Shown here: positions 5,737 to 7,023 of the stretch, in pieces | Numbering within the stretch: the first letter of the stretch is position 1 | How the letters are laid out: each line of letters opens with the position of its first letter | Assembly: GCA_002505945.1 (NCBI GenBank) | Contig: DAWM01000076.1 | Span: 437 to 7,459, forward strand | Reading direction: 5' to 3' | Origin: Candidatus Woesearchaeota archaeon UBA119 | Lineage (GTDB): Archaea; Nanobdellota; Nanobdellia; Woesearchaeales; UBA119 | Length of the DNA stretch: 7,023 nucleotides | The notes under the pieces: model-generated | What the model was told of the DNA's origin: nothing | Database searches by the model: none | The model's input: the letters and a program-made list of their open reading frames with translations, nothing else | Made by a program: the position numbers and the translations under genes

Positions 5737-7023
5737 ATGATTAAATACAAAAAAAGGGCTAATTCCCCTAAAACGATAAAGAAAATCCTTCATCCTATTG
5801 TAAAGGAGTGGTTTTTCTCTACCTTTAAGGATTTCTCTTTGACTCAGAGGTATGGGATATTTGATATTCATTCAAGAAGGAATGTGTTGATTTCTTCTCC
5901 CACGGGCTCAACAAAAACCTTGACTGCCTTTCTGTCTATTCTTAACGAGCTCACGGATAGTTCTCTTAAGGGCAAATTAGAGGATAAGATATATTGTGTC
6001 TATGTCAGCCCTTTAAAATCATTGAACTATGATATTGAGGTAAACCTCAAAGAGCCGCTTAAGCAGATAGAGGATATTGCTAGGAAAAAGCATGGAATTA
6101 AGGATTTGGGTATTAGAGTTGGGGTAAGAACTGGGGATACTACGCAGAAAGAGAAGGCTAGGATGAGAAGGAAGCCGCCTCATATTCTTATTACCACGCC
6201 TGAATCACTGGCGATTATGCTTGCTTCTAAATCATTCTCCGAGCATCTGAAGAATGTTGAATGGGGGATAATTGATGAGATTCATGATTTATGTGGGAAC
6301 AAGAGAGGCACGCATCTCTCGCTTTCCTTTGAATACTTAGAGAGGTTAAGCGGGCATCTGTCTAGAGTGGGTTTGTCAGCTACCGTTTCTCCTCTGAAAG
6401 AGGTGGCTCATTTCTTAGTCGGCAATAAGATTGAGAATGATAAAGTCAAACCAAGGGATTGTCGCATTATTGATGTTTCTTTCATAAAGAAGACTGACAT
6501 AAAGGTTATTACTCCGGTAAAGGCTTATTTGGATACGGATTTGTTTAGCGTGGATAGAGCCATCTATGCTCAGGTTCATAAATTAGTGCAAGAACATAAA
6601 ACTACTCTTATATTTACCAATACTAGGGCGGCTACAGAGAGGGTTGTGGATCTGCTCAAAAACAGGTATCATAAAGAGTATAATGATGAGAATATTGCTC
6701 CGCACCATAGCTCTTTATCAAAGGAGAAGAGGAAAGAGGTGGAGAAGAACCTCAGGGAAGGGAAGCTCAAATGCGTGGTTTCCTCTACTTCTCTAGAGTT
6801 GGGGATTGATATTGGTTATATTGACCTGGTAATCCTATTGTCAAGCCCAAAGTCTGTGGCGAGGGCTTTGCAGAGATGCGGCAGAAGCGGCCATCGTTTG
6901 CATGATACTACAAAAGGAAGGGTTATTGCTGTGAACAGAGATGATTTGCTGGAATGCGCAGTGATGATTAGGGATGCTGATATTGGGAAGATTGACAAGG
7001 TGCACATCCCTTCTCATCCTCTT
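5737..7023 (+). CDS. Lhr-type superfamily 2 ATP-dependent helicase, N-terminal 429 residues (runs off right edge)
   Basis: The open frame runs from ATG 5737 to the window edge, with no upstream in-frame start before a stop at 5719. Helicase motifs appear in order: Q37 (LTQRYG), motif I SSPTGSTKT (53-61), Ia SPLKSLN (91-97), Ib TTPESLAIML (153-162), II DEIH (180-183), III SAT (214-216), IV LIFTNTR (291-297), V STSLELGIDIG (350-360) and VI QRCGRSGHR (379-387). DEIH together with QRxGRSGH and the N-terminal pattern HPIVKEWFFSTFKDFSLTQ indicates the Lhr family, 3'-5' helicases of DNA repair and nucleic-acid remodelling. Both RecA-like domains are essentially present. The winged-helix and Lhr-specific C-terminal parts lie outside the window. 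Motif I has Thr59 where Gly is usual. A housekeeping cytoplasmic enzyme, unrelated in role to the divergent secreted operon. A Ski2-like helicase is the main alternative, but motif VI favours Lhr. Confidence 0.9.
   Translation, partial: MIKYKKRANSPKTIKKILHPIVKEWFFSTFKDFSLTQRYGIFDIHSRRNVLISSPTGSTKTLTAFLSILNELTDSSLKGKLEDKIYCVYVSPLKSLNYDIEVNLKEPLKQIEDIARKKHGIKDLGIRVGVRTGDTTQKEKARMRRKPPHILITTPESLAIMLASKSFSEHLKNVEWGIIDEIHDLCGNKRGTHLSLSFEYLERLSGHLSRVGLSATVSPLKEVAHFLVGNKIENDKVKPRDCRIIDVSFIKKTDIKVITPVKAYLDTDLFSVDRAIYAQVHKLVQEHKTTLIFTNTRAATERVVDLLKNRYHKEYNDENIAPHHSSLSKEKRKEVEKNLREGKLKCVVSSTSLELGIDIGYIDLVILLSSPKSVARALQRCGRSGHRLHDTTKGRVIAVNRDDLLECAVMIRDADIGKIDKVHIPSHPL

Noticed and set aside
5472..5871. 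Two overlapping minus-strand open frames across the nitroreductase-helicase junction
   Set aside because: Both are shadows of two confidently identified plus-strand genes and lack start signals or recognisable domains.
6816..7007. Minus-strand open frame of 63 codons
   Set aside because: Antisense to helicase motifs V and VI, which fix the coding strand here.

Overview
The window looks archaeal, most likely from an AT-rich DPANN-type genome (Woesearchaeota/Pacearchaeota-like). This is an inference. It rests on purine-rich BRE plus TATA-box promoter signals about 26 bp before start codons, a pilin-like class III signal peptide, short Shine-Dalgarno matches, an Lhr-type helicase, and a large Cys-rich secreted protein with a clan CD (C25/gingipain-like) peptidase end. 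No rRNA, tRNA, CRISPR array, insertion sequence or integrase is visible. No gene-free stretch exceeds about 110 bp.

Left two thirds (1-4917, minus strand): a three-gene run of exported proteins, read right to left. It begins with a 108-residue pilin-like small protein with six cysteines (4917-4591). After a 59-bp gap comes a 1409-residue secreted protein starting at GTG (4531-302). It carries a signal peptide, an unassigned N-terminal region, two tandem copies of a Cys-rich domain of about 155 residues, a cell-wall-binding-repeat-like alpha/beta region, two probable beta-sandwich regions and a C-terminal C25-type peptidase domain with a His/Cys pair. Nineteen bases further on, a third gene with a signal peptide starts (282) and runs off the left edge. 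Close spacing and shared export signals suggest one envelope or secreted-protein operon.

Middle (4918-5027): a 110-bp divergent intergenic region. It holds a near-symmetrical TATA element (4940-4947) positioned for leaderless transcription of the pilin-like gene and possibly usable in both directions. It also holds a strong AAGGAG ribosome site, which serves a 12-codon ORF overlapping the nitroreductase start better than it serves the nitroreductase itself.

Right third (5028-7023, plus strand): an FMN-dependent nitroreductase-family protein with an unusual basic C-terminal extension. It is followed after 25 bp by the first 429 codons of an Lhr-type superfamily 2 helicase, which runs off the right edge. 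The helicase has all the expected N-terminal motifs, but its Walker A reads TGSTKT instead of TGSGKT. These two genes are cytoplasmic and have no evident link to the secreted operon on the other strand.

The most distinctive content is the secreted operon: a pilin-like protein, a giant multidomain C25-type protein with a duplicated Cys-rich module, and another exported protein. I cannot name a described system that it matches, and its function is not shown by the sequence.
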